From an uncultured Lachnospiraceae bacterium (GTDB lineage: Bacteria > Bacillota > Clostridia > Lachnospirales > Lachnospiraceae): DNA of 64,000 bases. The translations under genes and the position numbers were made by a program. The notes beneath the pieces were generated by a model, which searched no databases, was not told the origin of the DNA, and saw only the letters and a program-made list of their open reading frames with translations. This document shows, piece by piece, positions 35,262 through 42,911 of the stretch; position 1 is the stretch's first letter, and every line of letters begins with the position of its first letter. The stretch is from assembly GCA_947173945.1 (NCBI GenBank), contig CAMWGV010000002.1, positions 62,001-126,000 of the forward strand, in the 5' to 3' direction.

Positions 35262-36563
35262 TCAGATAAGTAAACTATTTGCATCAAGCAGGAATTCCTT
35301 AACGCCCATCATCAAATAACCATTTTCATCATAACGAGGTTTCATACTCTTTTCGACAATGATTATTTTTTTGAAAGAATCCATTGTCCGCTCAAAGGAC
35401 ATCGTTTCCTGTTCATACTTCTCCTGACTGGGAATAGCATATGCAGATTGGATATAATATTTTTTACTTCCCAGTGAAGCTATAAAATCAATTTCCCTCT
35501 GCACACGTATTTCTTTACCGTCCGCATCCTTCTCCCTTGATTCAACAGTTCCTACATCTACCTGATATCCTCTGTACCTGAGTTCATTATAGATGATGTT
35601 CTCCATGATATGAGTTCCCTCAATCTGTCTAAAGGACAAACGAGCATTGCGAAGTCCCACATCTTCAAAATAAATTTTATAAGGAGTACCGATATATTTT
35701 CTTCCTTTAACATTATATCTTTTCACACGGGTAAGCATAAATGCCTCTTCCGCATATCCAATATATCTATCCACCGTTGCATCACAGGTAGTCGTTCCAT
35801 GGACAGAATTCATTGTATATGCAATTTTTCTTGGATTAGTAAGTGTTGAGATACCAGAAGCAATTACATCCATTACCTCTCCAAGTGCAACCTCATCCTG
35901 TACAGAGTATCTGTTAATAATATCTCTCAAATATAAATTCTGCATTTGTGAACTCAGATAATTTGTCTTTTGCTCTTCCGTAGCCATAAGAGCCACTGCC
36001 GGAAGTCCACCATAAACCGAATAATCATCATACGCTTCACTTTTGTCACCCTTCTTAAAAACGTAATATTCAGAGAAAGACAATGGCAGTACATGAACTT
36101 CATCACCTCTCCCCTCAAACTCGGTCAATATGTCTTTCGATAAAAATTTGGAATTACTACCCGTCACATAAACATCGATATTATTCTTTCGAAGAAATCC
36201 ATTCAGTACGGATTCAAAAGCACCAAGTTTCTGAACTTCATCAAGCAGCAGATAATGCATTCCTTCCCCACTTATCTGTGGCATTAACCAATTGATAAAC
36301 TTGGAAGGGTCCACTTTACGGTTTTCTTTTTCATTATCAAGAACAATTGGATTCTCACCAATCCTTATTAAATCTTCAGCCGAATCAAACGCAAATTTAA
36401 TAATATGATCCGATGCAATATTTTCATCAATCAAATGATTATAAAACAGAGTGTTCAATAAATAAGATTTCCCGCTTCTTCGAATTCCGGTAATTACCTT
36501 AATAAATCCGTTGTGTTTTCTAACAATAAGTCGGTCAAGATATACATCTCTTTTTATTTCCAT
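35262..36563 (-). CDS. AAA_14/DUF4143 ATP-binding protein
   Basis: A protein of about 433 residues. The N-terminal AAA-type ATPase has Walker A TGIRRSGKSYLLNTLF at about 25-40 and Walker B YLLLDEVQKLG. VTGSNSKFLSKDILTEFEGR is sensor 1 with the conserved Ser and Arg. The C-terminal DUF4143 domain contains YFEDVGLRNARLSF and the nuclease-like IDFIASLGSKKYYIQSAYAI. Such proteins are abundant in gut Firmicutes; many are linked to toxin-antitoxin or defence roles, but function is unproven. ATG 36563 is chosen because GGAGG lies six bases before it. Confidence 0.88.
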   Translation of the reverse strand: MEIKRDVYLDRLIVRKHNGFIKVITGIRRSGKSYLLNTLFYNHLIDENIASDHIIKFAFDSAEDLIRIGENPIVLDNEKENRKVDPSKFINWLMPQISGEGMHYLLLDEVQKLGAFESVLNGFLRKNNIDVYVTGSNSKFLSKDILTEFEGRGDEVHVLPLSFSEYYVFKKGDKSEAYDDYSVYGGLPAVALMATEEQKTNYLSSQMQNLYLRDIINRYSVQDEVALGEVMDVIASGISTLTNPRKIAYTMNSVHGTTTCDATVDRYIGYAEEAFMLTRVKRYNVKGRKYIGTPYKIYFEDVGLRNARLSFRQIEGTHIMENIIYNELRYRGYQVDVGTVESREKDADGKEIRVQREIDFIASLGSKKYYIQSAYAIPSQEKYEQETMSFERTMDSFKKIIIVEKSMKPRYDENGYLMMGVKEFLLDANSLLI

Positions 36564-36572
36564 AGCGACCTC

Positions 36573-36665
36573 CATCTAATATTTTTGCCGTTGTTGTCAC
36601 TTTTCTAATATATTATACCCACCATAGAAAAATTACGCAACCATTTCATCTAATATTTTTGCCGT
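36573..36665. repeat. 19-bp exact direct repeat flanking an intergenic segment
   Basis: CATCTAATATTTTTGCCGT occurs at 36573-36591 and 36647-36665. The second copy encodes the last residues and stop of the HNH protein; the first sits just before the ATPase start. The 74-base offset suggests a small duplication or the scar of an insertion or excision. Confidence 0.75.
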
Positions 36666-37249
36666 AATTGGCATTTTTTCTGCTCTTCTATTGCATTCTT
36701 TGACAATCTGTACCATTTCTTTATGTATGAATCCTCAAGCATAGTTTCGTTTGCTTCACAAAGTTTTACAAATAAATCCGTTAATCCATCCCAATCTTGA
36801 AAGCTGCCAGCATCATATAATTCCCATTGCAGTTGTTCTAAAGTCCAATTGTTTTTAATAGAATTATGGAGCATTGATGTTGAGACCCAATTTTCCTCTG
36901 AGTCAGCGCCACCAAGAGCAACAGGATAAATATGGTCTACAGTAGGTACAAATTCCCAGTATGCATTATGACATTCTTCCATTTTCCAATGTGCATGATA
37001 AGGAAACACATCAGGCATATAATATGATAAAACTTTTAGCAGTCCTGGATTGATAAGTTTTTGACCACTATATCTGTCTATAAAACCATCTCTAACAAAC
37101 TGCGTCATCTTCTGTTTATCTGTATAATTTCTCCCTGTTGACGACAATTTATTAAATGGGTATTCCGTTTTAATTATGCTTTTTGCTCTTTCGATTTGAC
37201 CGTTGAGGATTTCCTTAGCAACCATTTCAAGCGCATGTACTTTTTCCAT
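36650..37249 (-). CDS. HNH endonuclease domain protein
   Basis: A protein of about 199 residues. After a helical N-terminus comes DRYSGQKLINPGLLKVLSYY, then the HNH core PTVDHIYPVALGGADSEENW and VSTSMLHNSIKNNWTLEQLQ with the expected His, Asn and His. The zinc Cys pairs seen in some HNH proteins are absent. HNH proteins cut or nick DNA; here the partner is unknown. ATG 37249 follows GGTGGTGA. A KilA-N pseudogene lies directly upstream and the ATPase gene downstream, so this is a patch of accessory genes. Confidence 0.75.
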   Translation of the reverse strand: MEKVHALEMVAKEILNGQIERAKSIIKTEYPFNKLSSTGRNYTDKQKMTQFVRDGFIDRYSGQKLINPGLLKVLSYYMPDVFPYHAHWKMEECHNAYWEFVPTVDHIYPVALGGADSEENWVSTSMLHNSIKNNWTLEQLQWELYDAGSFQDWDGLTDLFVKLCEANETMLEDSYIKKWYRLSKNAIEEQKKCQLRQKY

Positions 37250-37268
37250 TTCATCACCACCCACTACC

Positions 37269-37601
37269 TTACTTTTTCTTCTCCATATGTGCAATGCCCG
37301 TTGCATTCATCTGTGTAATCCACTTGGTTGGTGTCATTACAAAACGGTTTAACCCCGCTTCATTTTTAACCGCCTCGAATTGCACACGGTTAAAATCAGG
37401 ATTATGCAGTTCTTCCTAAACCCCTAAAAATTCTATTGTATTTCGATTACGCATCCAATTTTGAATTACAAATCTTAGGTCATCCTCATTTCGATATTTT
37501 GCAATATCCGTCAATGAAATAAATTCACTTTCAAAATTTGCTGTATAAATGCCTATATCAATGCCTTTCGCATGAATCGTTTCCTTAATTATTTTCCCCA
37601 T
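37269..37601 (-). pseudogene. KilA-N domain gene broken by a nonsense codon and truncated
   Basis: ATG 37601 has a perfect AGGAGG. The protein starts MGKIIKETIHAKGIDIGIY and runs to NTIEFLGV, where a TAG (37416-37418) replaces the Trp codon expected in the KilA-N motif. In the same frame the domain continues EELHNPDFNRVQFEAV and FVMTPTKWITQMNATGI up to TAA at 37269. It then lacks the usual C-terminal part and ends MEKKK. KilA-N proteins are phage-derived DNA-binding proteins. The gene is therefore inactive through both a point mutation and loss of its 3' end. Confidence 0.85.
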
Positions 37602-37719
37602 CGTTCCTCCTGTAATCATATTACAATTCATCAAACATATGTTCTTTATTAATTTTATCACAAATTTATTGTATTGCCAATTATTATTTTATTGAAGTTC
37701 ATGCCTACAAATGCACGAA

Positions 37720-37748
37720 ACCCTCTCGACCATGATGGTCGGGAGGGT
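37720..37748 (-). terminator. Hairpin terminator at the end of the RiPP operon
   Basis: ACCCTCTCGACCAT (37720-37733) pairs with ATGGTCGGGAGGGT (37735-37748) over 14 positions with one T-G pair. On the minus strand TTTCG follows, so the T-tract is weak. It lies 30 bases after the last gene of the cluster. Confidence 0.65.
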
Positions 37749-37778
37749 CTTTTGTCGTTTTCTATAAAAGGATATATC

Positions 37779-38267
37779 TCAAGCTTTCAGATTTCCAAGG
37801 ACATGAATAAAATGAATTATAATAAATGCACTACCCGTAATTAACAGTAACCAGTTTTTTCTCCACAGACCAATGCATATATAGTATAACGGTGGCATCA
37901 GAACTATAAAAAACATCATTACAAAAATTGATTGATGTCCGGTGAAATATAATCCCCATCCAAAAAAGTTTAGAAGTAGTACTGCAATGGCACAAATGAA
38001 TCCAAGCTTATTTACACCTACTCCAATGCTAAAAACTGATACATCCCTTTGAACAACAAAAGTCATTAGAAATATGCAACATGAACCTAATACTTTCTCA
38101 CAAATCTCCAAAACCATTGATGTTTCTTGCATATTCATAATCGGATTGCTTTCCATCTTAAATAAAGGCATTATTATGTATGGAATTTCCTGTACTACAA
38201 ATAACATTAATCCCAATATCCAAAAGCCTAAATACTGGTCACCAAACAATTTTATCCATCTGAACAT
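37779..38267 (-). CDS. Multi-pass membrane protein of the RiPP cluster
   Basis: A 162-residue protein with about five hydrophobic helices (YLGFWILGLMLFVVQEIPYI, VLGSCCIFLMTFVV, LGFICAIAVLLLNFFGWGLY, IFVMMFFIVLMPPLYYICIG, WLLLITGSAFIIIHFIHVLG). I recognise no transporter or protease motif. It is the last gene of the operon, 18 bases after the B12-type radical SAM gene, with GGAG before the start. As no ABC exporter is present nearby, it may take part in export or immunity of the modified peptide. That is inference from context. Confidence 0.7.
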   Translation of the reverse strand: MFRWIKLFGDQYLGFWILGLMLFVVQEIPYIIMPLFKMESNPIMNMQETSMVLEICEKVLGSCCIFLMTFVVQRDVSVFSIGVGVNKLGFICAIAVLLLNFFGWGLYFTGHQSIFVMMFFIVLMPPLYYICIGLWRKNWLLLITGSAFIIIHFIHVLGNLKA

Positions 38268-38285
38268 TTTGAGTTTCTCCTTTAC

Positions 38286-39524
38286 TTAGAATGGTGTTCC
38301 GTGAATCTGTATTTTTTTTTCAATAGTTGAACGGTGCGATTTGTAATACTCCAACAAAAAAGTTTCTTTTATCCTTTTTATATCATTCAACTTGAAATCA
38401 TTTAACCCATTTTCAAAACAAGCAAATATATGGTCTTCCGTTTTTAGTTTATCATCAAGTAATTCATACAAAGACGATCCTATCATGTAATCGAGATTTT
38501 TTATATTAACTTGGTCGAGCTCACATCTTTTTATCAGTTCAAATGTTTCATTGATGGTTACTTCAGTCTCCATCGGAGCACCAATGATAAAATTACCAAC
38601 CGTAAAAATACCTATTGAATTAGCATACCGAATAATGTGGGGGACTCTATCTATATTTATGTTCTTTCTGTAAAAACGCAAGATTTCTGCGTCTCCACTT
38701 TCGATGCCAAAACTGATAATTCTAACATTACATTGGTTTGCTAAGTCCAAAAATTCTTCATCAACGTTTGCCCAACTGCTGATAAAAAATCGAAGATTAT
38801 CATGTAAGTTTGCCTGTATAATTTTCTTCACTAATCTTTTAGCTCTGGAAAGATTGAATGTAAAGTTTTCATCAGTAATCCATACATTTTGAAAACCACT
38901 CGACTTGATGTTGCTTATTTCACCCAATACATAATCGTCAGAATGTGTAACATAGCAACACTGCCAACCTTTTCTTTGACAAAAGATGCAGGTGTTCTCG
39001 CAACCTTTTGATGTCTGCAAAAGTGTATTTTTTGCATTCTCCCGGTAATAAGGGATTTTCAAAAGCATATCTCGATTAACATACGGAAGTTCATCGTATG
39101 CTTTTATATGTGGGATTTGATTATTCTGCTCAAACTGATTGATACAATCAATAACATTGTTAATTTCATTTTCGGTAATTGTATGCTTGGCATTATCGAA
39201 ATTACTTTTGGTTATATAACAATAATTCCCATAAGCTATCGTTGTGATGTATTGATTCAAAATATCAATGATTCTGGCTGCGTGTAAAATGTTCTGAGAA
39301 CGCTTTAGGGCATAAGAATCACACTCTACGAGAGCAACATCAATATTCTCTCTGTGCACATATTCTATAAATTCACCCTCATCAAAAGATTCGCAGGAAA
39401 AATCTTTTATATGCACACGATGGTATTTAGATAAAACCGTAGCTATTGTCAGCATTTCATAAGAAAATCCAAATCGTGATTTTTTACGTTTATCCGGTTT
39501 TGGATAAATCATGAGAATGTTCAT
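38286..39524 (-). CDS. B12-binding-type radical SAM enzyme
   Basis: A protein of 412 residues. The first 150 residues look like a B12-binding (Rossmann) domain (MNILMIYPKPDK, IDVALVECDSYALKRSQNIL). The radical SAM core starts near residue 165 with the cluster motif CENTCIFC in TSKGCENTCIFCQRKG (Cx3Cx2C). It continues with VWITDENFTFNLSRAKRLV, IISFGIESGDAEILRFYRKN and VGNFIIGAPMETE. Related enzymes perform methylations, rearrangements and oxidative cleavages. Within this operon it is a candidate second tailoring enzyme for the peptide. The gene ends four bases before that of the alpha/alpha-toroid protein begins. The canonical DxHxxG cobalamin motif is not evident. Confidence 0.85.
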   Translation of the reverse strand: MNILMIYPKPDKRKKSRFGFSYEMLTIATVLSKYHRVHIKDFSCESFDEGEFIEYVHRENIDVALVECDSYALKRSQNILHAARIIDILNQYITTIAYGNYCYITKSNFDNAKHTITENEINNVIDCINQFEQNNQIPHIKAYDELPYVNRDMLLKIPYYRENAKNTLLQTSKGCENTCIFCQRKGWQCCYVTHSDDYVLGEISNIKSSGFQNVWITDENFTFNLSRAKRLVKKIIQANLHDNLRFFISSWANVDEEFLDLANQCNVRIISFGIESGDAEILRFYRKNINIDRVPHIIRYANSIGIFTVGNFIIGAPMETEVTINETFELIKRCELDQVNIKNLDYMIGSSLYELLDDKLKTEDHIFACFENGLNDFKLNDIKRIKETFLLEYYKSHRSTIEKKIQIHGTPF

Positions 39525-39527
39525 AAC

Positions 39528-40325
39528 CTATACCTCCAAATATTTTTCCGCCTGAGATAATGCATATAACCCCCATGAGGCACCGTCTTCAATTTCATGA
39601 TATGCCCATATTCCACTCTTTAACTGGGTTCTGCATAAATAATTATAAGCTCTCTCGATTGTTTCTTTATAGCCATCATCTTGCATACTAATTAGTGCAA
39701 GCAATGCAACCGCCGTACAATATACATTTTCCCCCGCAGGATGACTGAGCCATGGAGCGAATCCTCCGCTTGGTTCCTGTTGTGTGCTCAACCAAGCAGC
39801 TGTTTCATAAATAAGTCTTCTGTTTGTCTTTGGGGTACATTGGTTTTTATTAAAAGCTAAAATAGTATATGCTGCTTTATATGTCAAAGAATTTAACTCT
39901 AAACTCCATGTTTTCTCTAACCATTCCAGATTTTGCTCAGTTGCAATCTCTGGAATTAAATAAAGAGCAAGCCCAGTTACTGGGATTCGATGCATATCTC
40001 TCTTGCTTCTTCCGAAGCCTTCCTCATCGCCATTATTCGATACGAGCCATTCCATTGCTCGATTGCGCTTTTCTTTGTGTTGAGGGTAGAATTCCAAAAA
40101 TTTGATATTCCACAGGGTGTCCGTATTACCGATAAATCCGCCATCATCTTTCTGAGAAGAAAGACATTTCTCAATAATTTTCTTTGGAATATCGTGCGGG
40201 GAAAGTCCTGACATAAGAAGCAACGCACAAGTTTTGGTTATACGTCGAATTTCGATATTCTTTCTAAACATCTCATTACACATATTCAGCAGCGACATTA
40301 TCGCTCTATTCTCGTATTTAGACAT
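39528..40325 (-). CDS. Alpha/alpha-toroid (prenyltransferase/squalene-cyclase-repeat-like) protein
   Basis: A 265-residue protein composed of helix-pair repeats with the QW/GGF signature: CLSSQKDDGGFIGNTDTLWN, WLSTQQEPSGGFAPWLSHPA and RTQLKSGIWAYHEIEDGASW. The same fold is used by prenyltransferase beta subunits, terpene cyclases and complement-type proteins. It is far too short for a full triterpene cyclase (600+ residues), and no DXDD motif is visible. It overlaps the synthetase-like gene by eight bases, so the two are translationally coupled. In the cluster it might bind the peptide or a small ligand. Confidence 0.75.
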   Translation of the reverse strand: MSKYENRAIMSLLNMCNEMFRKNIEIRRITKTCALLLMSGLSPHDIPKKIIEKCLSSQKDDGGFIGNTDTLWNIKFLEFYPQHKEKRNRAMEWLVSNNGDEEGFGRSKRDMHRIPVTGLALYLIPEIATEQNLEWLEKTWSLELNSLTYKAAYTILAFNKNQCTPKTNRRLIYETAAWLSTQQEPSGGFAPWLSHPAGENVYCTAVALLALISMQDDGYKETIERAYNYLCRTQLKSGIWAYHEIEDGASWGLYALSQAEKYLEV

Positions 40326-41250
40326 TTTTATCCTCCAATTTTATTCTTGGGAAGAATCGTGTATCACTAATTCTATCTGCCCCAACAATCCATCGTACAA
40401 GTCTTTCAATTCCTAAGCCGAAGCCGCATCTGTCTGTTTTGATTTTTTTTACAGAATCAACGTACCATTGAATTGTTTCCGCTTTTGCAAGGTGAATTTT
40501 GTTTTGAAGCAAATCAACATCATTTGTTCGCTCACAGCCTTCACACAATTCTCCATATGACTCTGGGAGCAAGATATTCATTGCAATGCTTTTTCCATTT
40601 CCTTTTTTCTTGGAAGTCCATGTAGCAAACTTGGTAGGATAATCGACAATAATAACTATCTCTTTTAACTGCTTAGATAGTAAATAATCTATGTCGCTAA
40701 TATCCCTGCATTTATCGTAATCGCCCTCGGATAGGTTCGATACAAAATCATCATATGTCATGATTCGAGGGGAGAGTTCATCCCTGAGCCGCATTATCCT
40801 TGCCATCAGATTCGACGATGCCTTTATAGAGGAGGATTCCAACAGTCGATTCAAAATAAACTCCAGATAAGATTGAATTAGCTCTATCATATCATCCAAG
40901 GAGCAGTTCAACATCTCTGCCTCTAAAATGTTAAACTCCACCAAATGATTTAGAGTATCTCTTTCGTCACGGAAGCATCTCGATATAGTAAATACCTTGT
41001 TGAACTCAGAAGCATACATACCCATAAATAATGCATTACTGGATGACAATGAATACTTCCCATTATACAAAGGAACATAAATCTCTGATTTTTTGTTTGC
41101 GATCGCCTCATGGAGAACAGGTGGTTCAACAAAAATAAAATCCCTGTCAAAAAAGAACTGATTTGTAAATCGCTCTACTTCGCTCCTTACAAGAACTGCT
41201 TGTCTTTTTTTATCTGTTATCGTCCAGTAATATGCATTATCTGTGTTCAC
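40318..41250 (-). CDS. Class II aminoacyl-tRNA-synthetase-like enzyme without anticodon domain
   Basis: A protein of 310 residues that matches only the catalytic core of AsnRS/AspRS. Motif 2 is ISRCFRDERDTLNHLVEFNI. VDYPTKFATWTSKKKGN corresponds to the amino-acid pocket loop, and motif 3 is GFGLGIERLVRWIVG. There is no N-terminal OB-fold anticodon-binding domain. The usual QSxQ adenylation segment is replaced by SSSNALF, and the IIGGSQRE stretch by LCEGCERT. Such stand-alone cores activate an amino acid and pass it to something other than cognate tRNA (asparagine synthetase-like, or EpmA-like modifiers). GTG 41250 follows GGAGAATAAAC. Confidence 0.85.
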   Translation of the reverse strand: MNTDNAYYWTITDKKRQAVLVRSEVERFTNQFFFDRDFIFVEPPVLHEAIANKKSEIYVPLYNGKYSLSSSNALFMGMYASEFNKVFTISRCFRDERDTLNHLVEFNILEAEMLNCSLDDMIELIQSYLEFILNRLLESSSIKASSNLMARIMRLRDELSPRIMTYDDFVSNLSEGDYDKCRDISDIDYLLSKQLKEIVIIVDYPTKFATWTSKKKGNGKSIAMNILLPESYGELCEGCERTNDVDLLQNKIHLAKAETIQWYVDSVKKIKTDRCGFGLGIERLVRWIVGADRISDTRFFPRIKLEDKNV

Positions 41251-41252
41251 GT

Positions 41253-42443
41253 TTATTCTCCGTTTCTTACCCAGTTAATAATTCTGGGTGCTTCAGGGTT
41301 TTCAGCTACATAGCCATTTTTACTTAACATATTTATCATTTTATAATTAGATGCATTTGTTTTCGCCATGTTTTTATGAAAAGCTCGATGGTAATAATCA
41401 AGCAGTTTAGTAGCGACACCTTTACCTCTACACTCCGGAAGAACCAGTATTTCTTCCAACAAAGAAAACCCTTCCGGTCGTCCACTTTCTCGCAAGAATC
41501 CTACGACTGTGTTCTTATGTACTGCAACATAACAATGTCTTTCACTTCTGACAATTTGTCTTATCAACGATGCTTTATTGTTGTATGCTAAGAATTTTTG
41601 GTCTTCACTACTTATTGAATTAAACATCTCCATTATGGAATCGACATCCGTCTTTTTTGCTCTGCGAACAAAAACATCATTTTTAAGATTCAACAATCTT
41701 TCTATGTTTCTATAAAAAATTAGTTCGCTATGTTCATGGTCTAAGTGTCGTTTAAGAACATTAAGCTCATCGGTGTAACTATATCTTTCGCCCATGCAAT
41801 TTTTTCCAAACGGATAATCCGAAGCATAAATCACTCTGTCATATCCAAGAATTTCGCATACATTTATTATTGATTGTAAATCGCCAACGGTAGATAAATC
41901 CATATATAAATTCGGATATTTCCTTAAAGCCAATGCATTATCAACCGTCTGCTCACCGGTATACAGATGTCCTCTGCCCATATGCGCTAAGATAATATTG
42001 ATATTCGGCGCATATCTAAATATTTGTTCGATTTGCTTAACTTTATTTGCAAATTTTGCATGGATGATAAGTGGGAGGTTAGCATCCTCAATTTGTTGCA
42101 GTTCCTTTTTTATACTTTTAATGTCAATGTCCTCATAAAGAAGATGTAATTTAACACCTTGAAAGCCTTTTTTTAAGTTTTCTTCTAAGTGCTCATCAAT
42201 CCTACAAAAGGGTATTAGTCTATCTGGATAACTTTGGTATGCTTCAAAAACATAACTGTTTGTTTTTTCTGTATTAAAATCCTTGTGAGGAATCGGAAGA
42301 ATAATAGCCTTATCGACCCCATTCATATCCATCAGTTCGATTATCTCATCATATGTGCAACACAAATCATACTTAAACTCACTATTTTCCTTATCGCAAA
42401 AAGATTGCATCCCTATATGCATATGTGCATCAATAAATTTCAT
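41253..42443 (-). CDS. Amidohydrolase-type metal hydrolase fused to a GNAT acetyltransferase
   Basis: A protein of about 396 residues. Residues 1-255 form an amidohydrolase-2 TIM barrel (FIDAHMHIG, PLIIHAKFANK, IILAHMGRGHL, VIYASDYPFGK), with the metal His residues and terminal Asp. Residues 265-396 are a GNAT domain (VFVRRAKKTDVDSIMEMFNS, EILVLPECRGKGVATKLLDY, ASNYKMINMLSKNGY). Hydrolysis and N-acylation on one chain is uncommon. ATG 42443 fits GGAGGAGG seven bases earlier. The gene follows the precursor peptide gene and ends two bases before the synthetase-like start. Confidence 0.88.
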   Translation of the reverse strand: MKFIDAHMHIGMQSFCDKENSEFKYDLCCTYDEIIELMDMNGVDKAIILPIPHKDFNTEKTNSYVFEAYQSYPDRLIPFCRIDEHLEENLKKGFQGVKLHLLYEDIDIKSIKKELQQIEDANLPLIIHAKFANKVKQIEQIFRYAPNINIILAHMGRGHLYTGEQTVDNALALRKYPNLYMDLSTVGDLQSIINVCEILGYDRVIYASDYPFGKNCMGERYSYTDELNVLKRHLDHEHSELIFYRNIERLLNLKNDVFVRRAKKTDVDSIMEMFNSISSEDQKFLAYNNKASLIRQIVRSERHCYVAVHKNTVVGFLRESGRPEGFSLLEEILVLPECRGKGVATKLLDYYHRAFHKNMAKTNASNYKMINMLSKNGYVAENPEAPRIINWVRNGE

Positions 42444-42466
42444 TTCCTTGCCTCCTCCATGCACAG

Positions 42467-42500
42467 GAAAGGGGACTCTTTATGCAAGAGTACCCCTTTC
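42467..42500 (-). other. Stem-loop between the precursor peptide gene and downstream enzymes
   Basis: GAAAGGGGACTCTT (42467-42480) pairs with AAGAGTaCCCCTTTC (42486-42500) with one bulged base, giving a 14-bp stem. No T-run follows on the minus strand. In RiPP operons such a hairpin after the precursor stabilises its mRNA and limits readthrough, so that the precursor is made in excess. Confidence 0.7.
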
Positions 42501-42510
42501 TCATTACGAT

Positions 42511-42633
42511 TTAGTTGCAATTACAATTTGTGCAACCGAAGCACCAATTACCTTCACTAAAATTTTCCCAAACATCTTTAGTGAAAAGCACTTCGTCTTC
42601 TTCTTGAATGATAGGTGCAGAATACTCTTTCAT
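42511..42633 (-). CDS. Candidate RiPP precursor peptide, 40 residues, four Cys
   Basis: ATG 42633 follows a perfect AAGGAGG. The 40-residue product starts MKEYSAPIIQEEDEVLFT, an acidic leader-like half, then KDVWENFSEGN. It ends WCFGCTNCNCN, where four Cys are spaced 2, 2 and 1. The gene lies directly downstream of the PqqD-like and SPASM radical SAM genes and is followed by a stem-loop. Cys-rich C-termini of this type are the core of sactipeptides/ranthipeptides made by SPASM enzymes. Whether thioether links form, and where a leader would be cut, is not visible. No protease gene is nearby. Confidence 0.82.
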   Translation of the reverse strand: MKEYSAPIIQEEDEVLFTKDVWENFSEGNWCFGCTNCNCN

Positions 42634-42635
42634 AG

Positions 42636-42911
42636 TTAAACCTCCTTCAAAATGTTTTTATCGACAGCAGTCTGTATCATTAAAGAACAGTCTGCAATCA
42701 ATCGTTCTCTATCGACTGCATACTCTTTCTCAACAATTGAAACCATCGCTCCAACTGTCGATACTTCTCTAAACGAATCCAAAATCAAGTATGAAACCTC
42801 GTTTAGGCGATACTGATTGCCATTTTCAATATTTAATGCCCAGCATTTGCTGTCGATTTTTCTTAATACGATTTTGTCATTAATCTGAAATCTTTGTGTT
42901 AAATCCAACAT
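42636..42911 (-). CDS. PqqD-like RiPP recognition element protein
   Basis: A 91-residue stand-alone PqqD-family protein: ALNIENGNQYRLNEVSYLIL and VEKEYAVDRERLIADCSLMI are the beta-strand and helix regions that bind a leader peptide. It overlaps the radical SAM gene by 13 bases, and its stop is two bases before the precursor start. It should bring the precursor to the SPASM enzyme. Confidence 0.9.
   Translation of the reverse strand: MLDLTQRFQINDKIVLRKIDSKCWALNIENGNQYRLNEVSYLILDSFREVSTVGAMVSIVEKEYAVDRERLIADCSLMIQTAVDKNILKEV

Noticed and set aside
39528-40325. Full terpene or squalene cyclase
   Set aside because: The protein is less than half the needed length and has no DXDD catalytic motif; only the repeat fold is supported.
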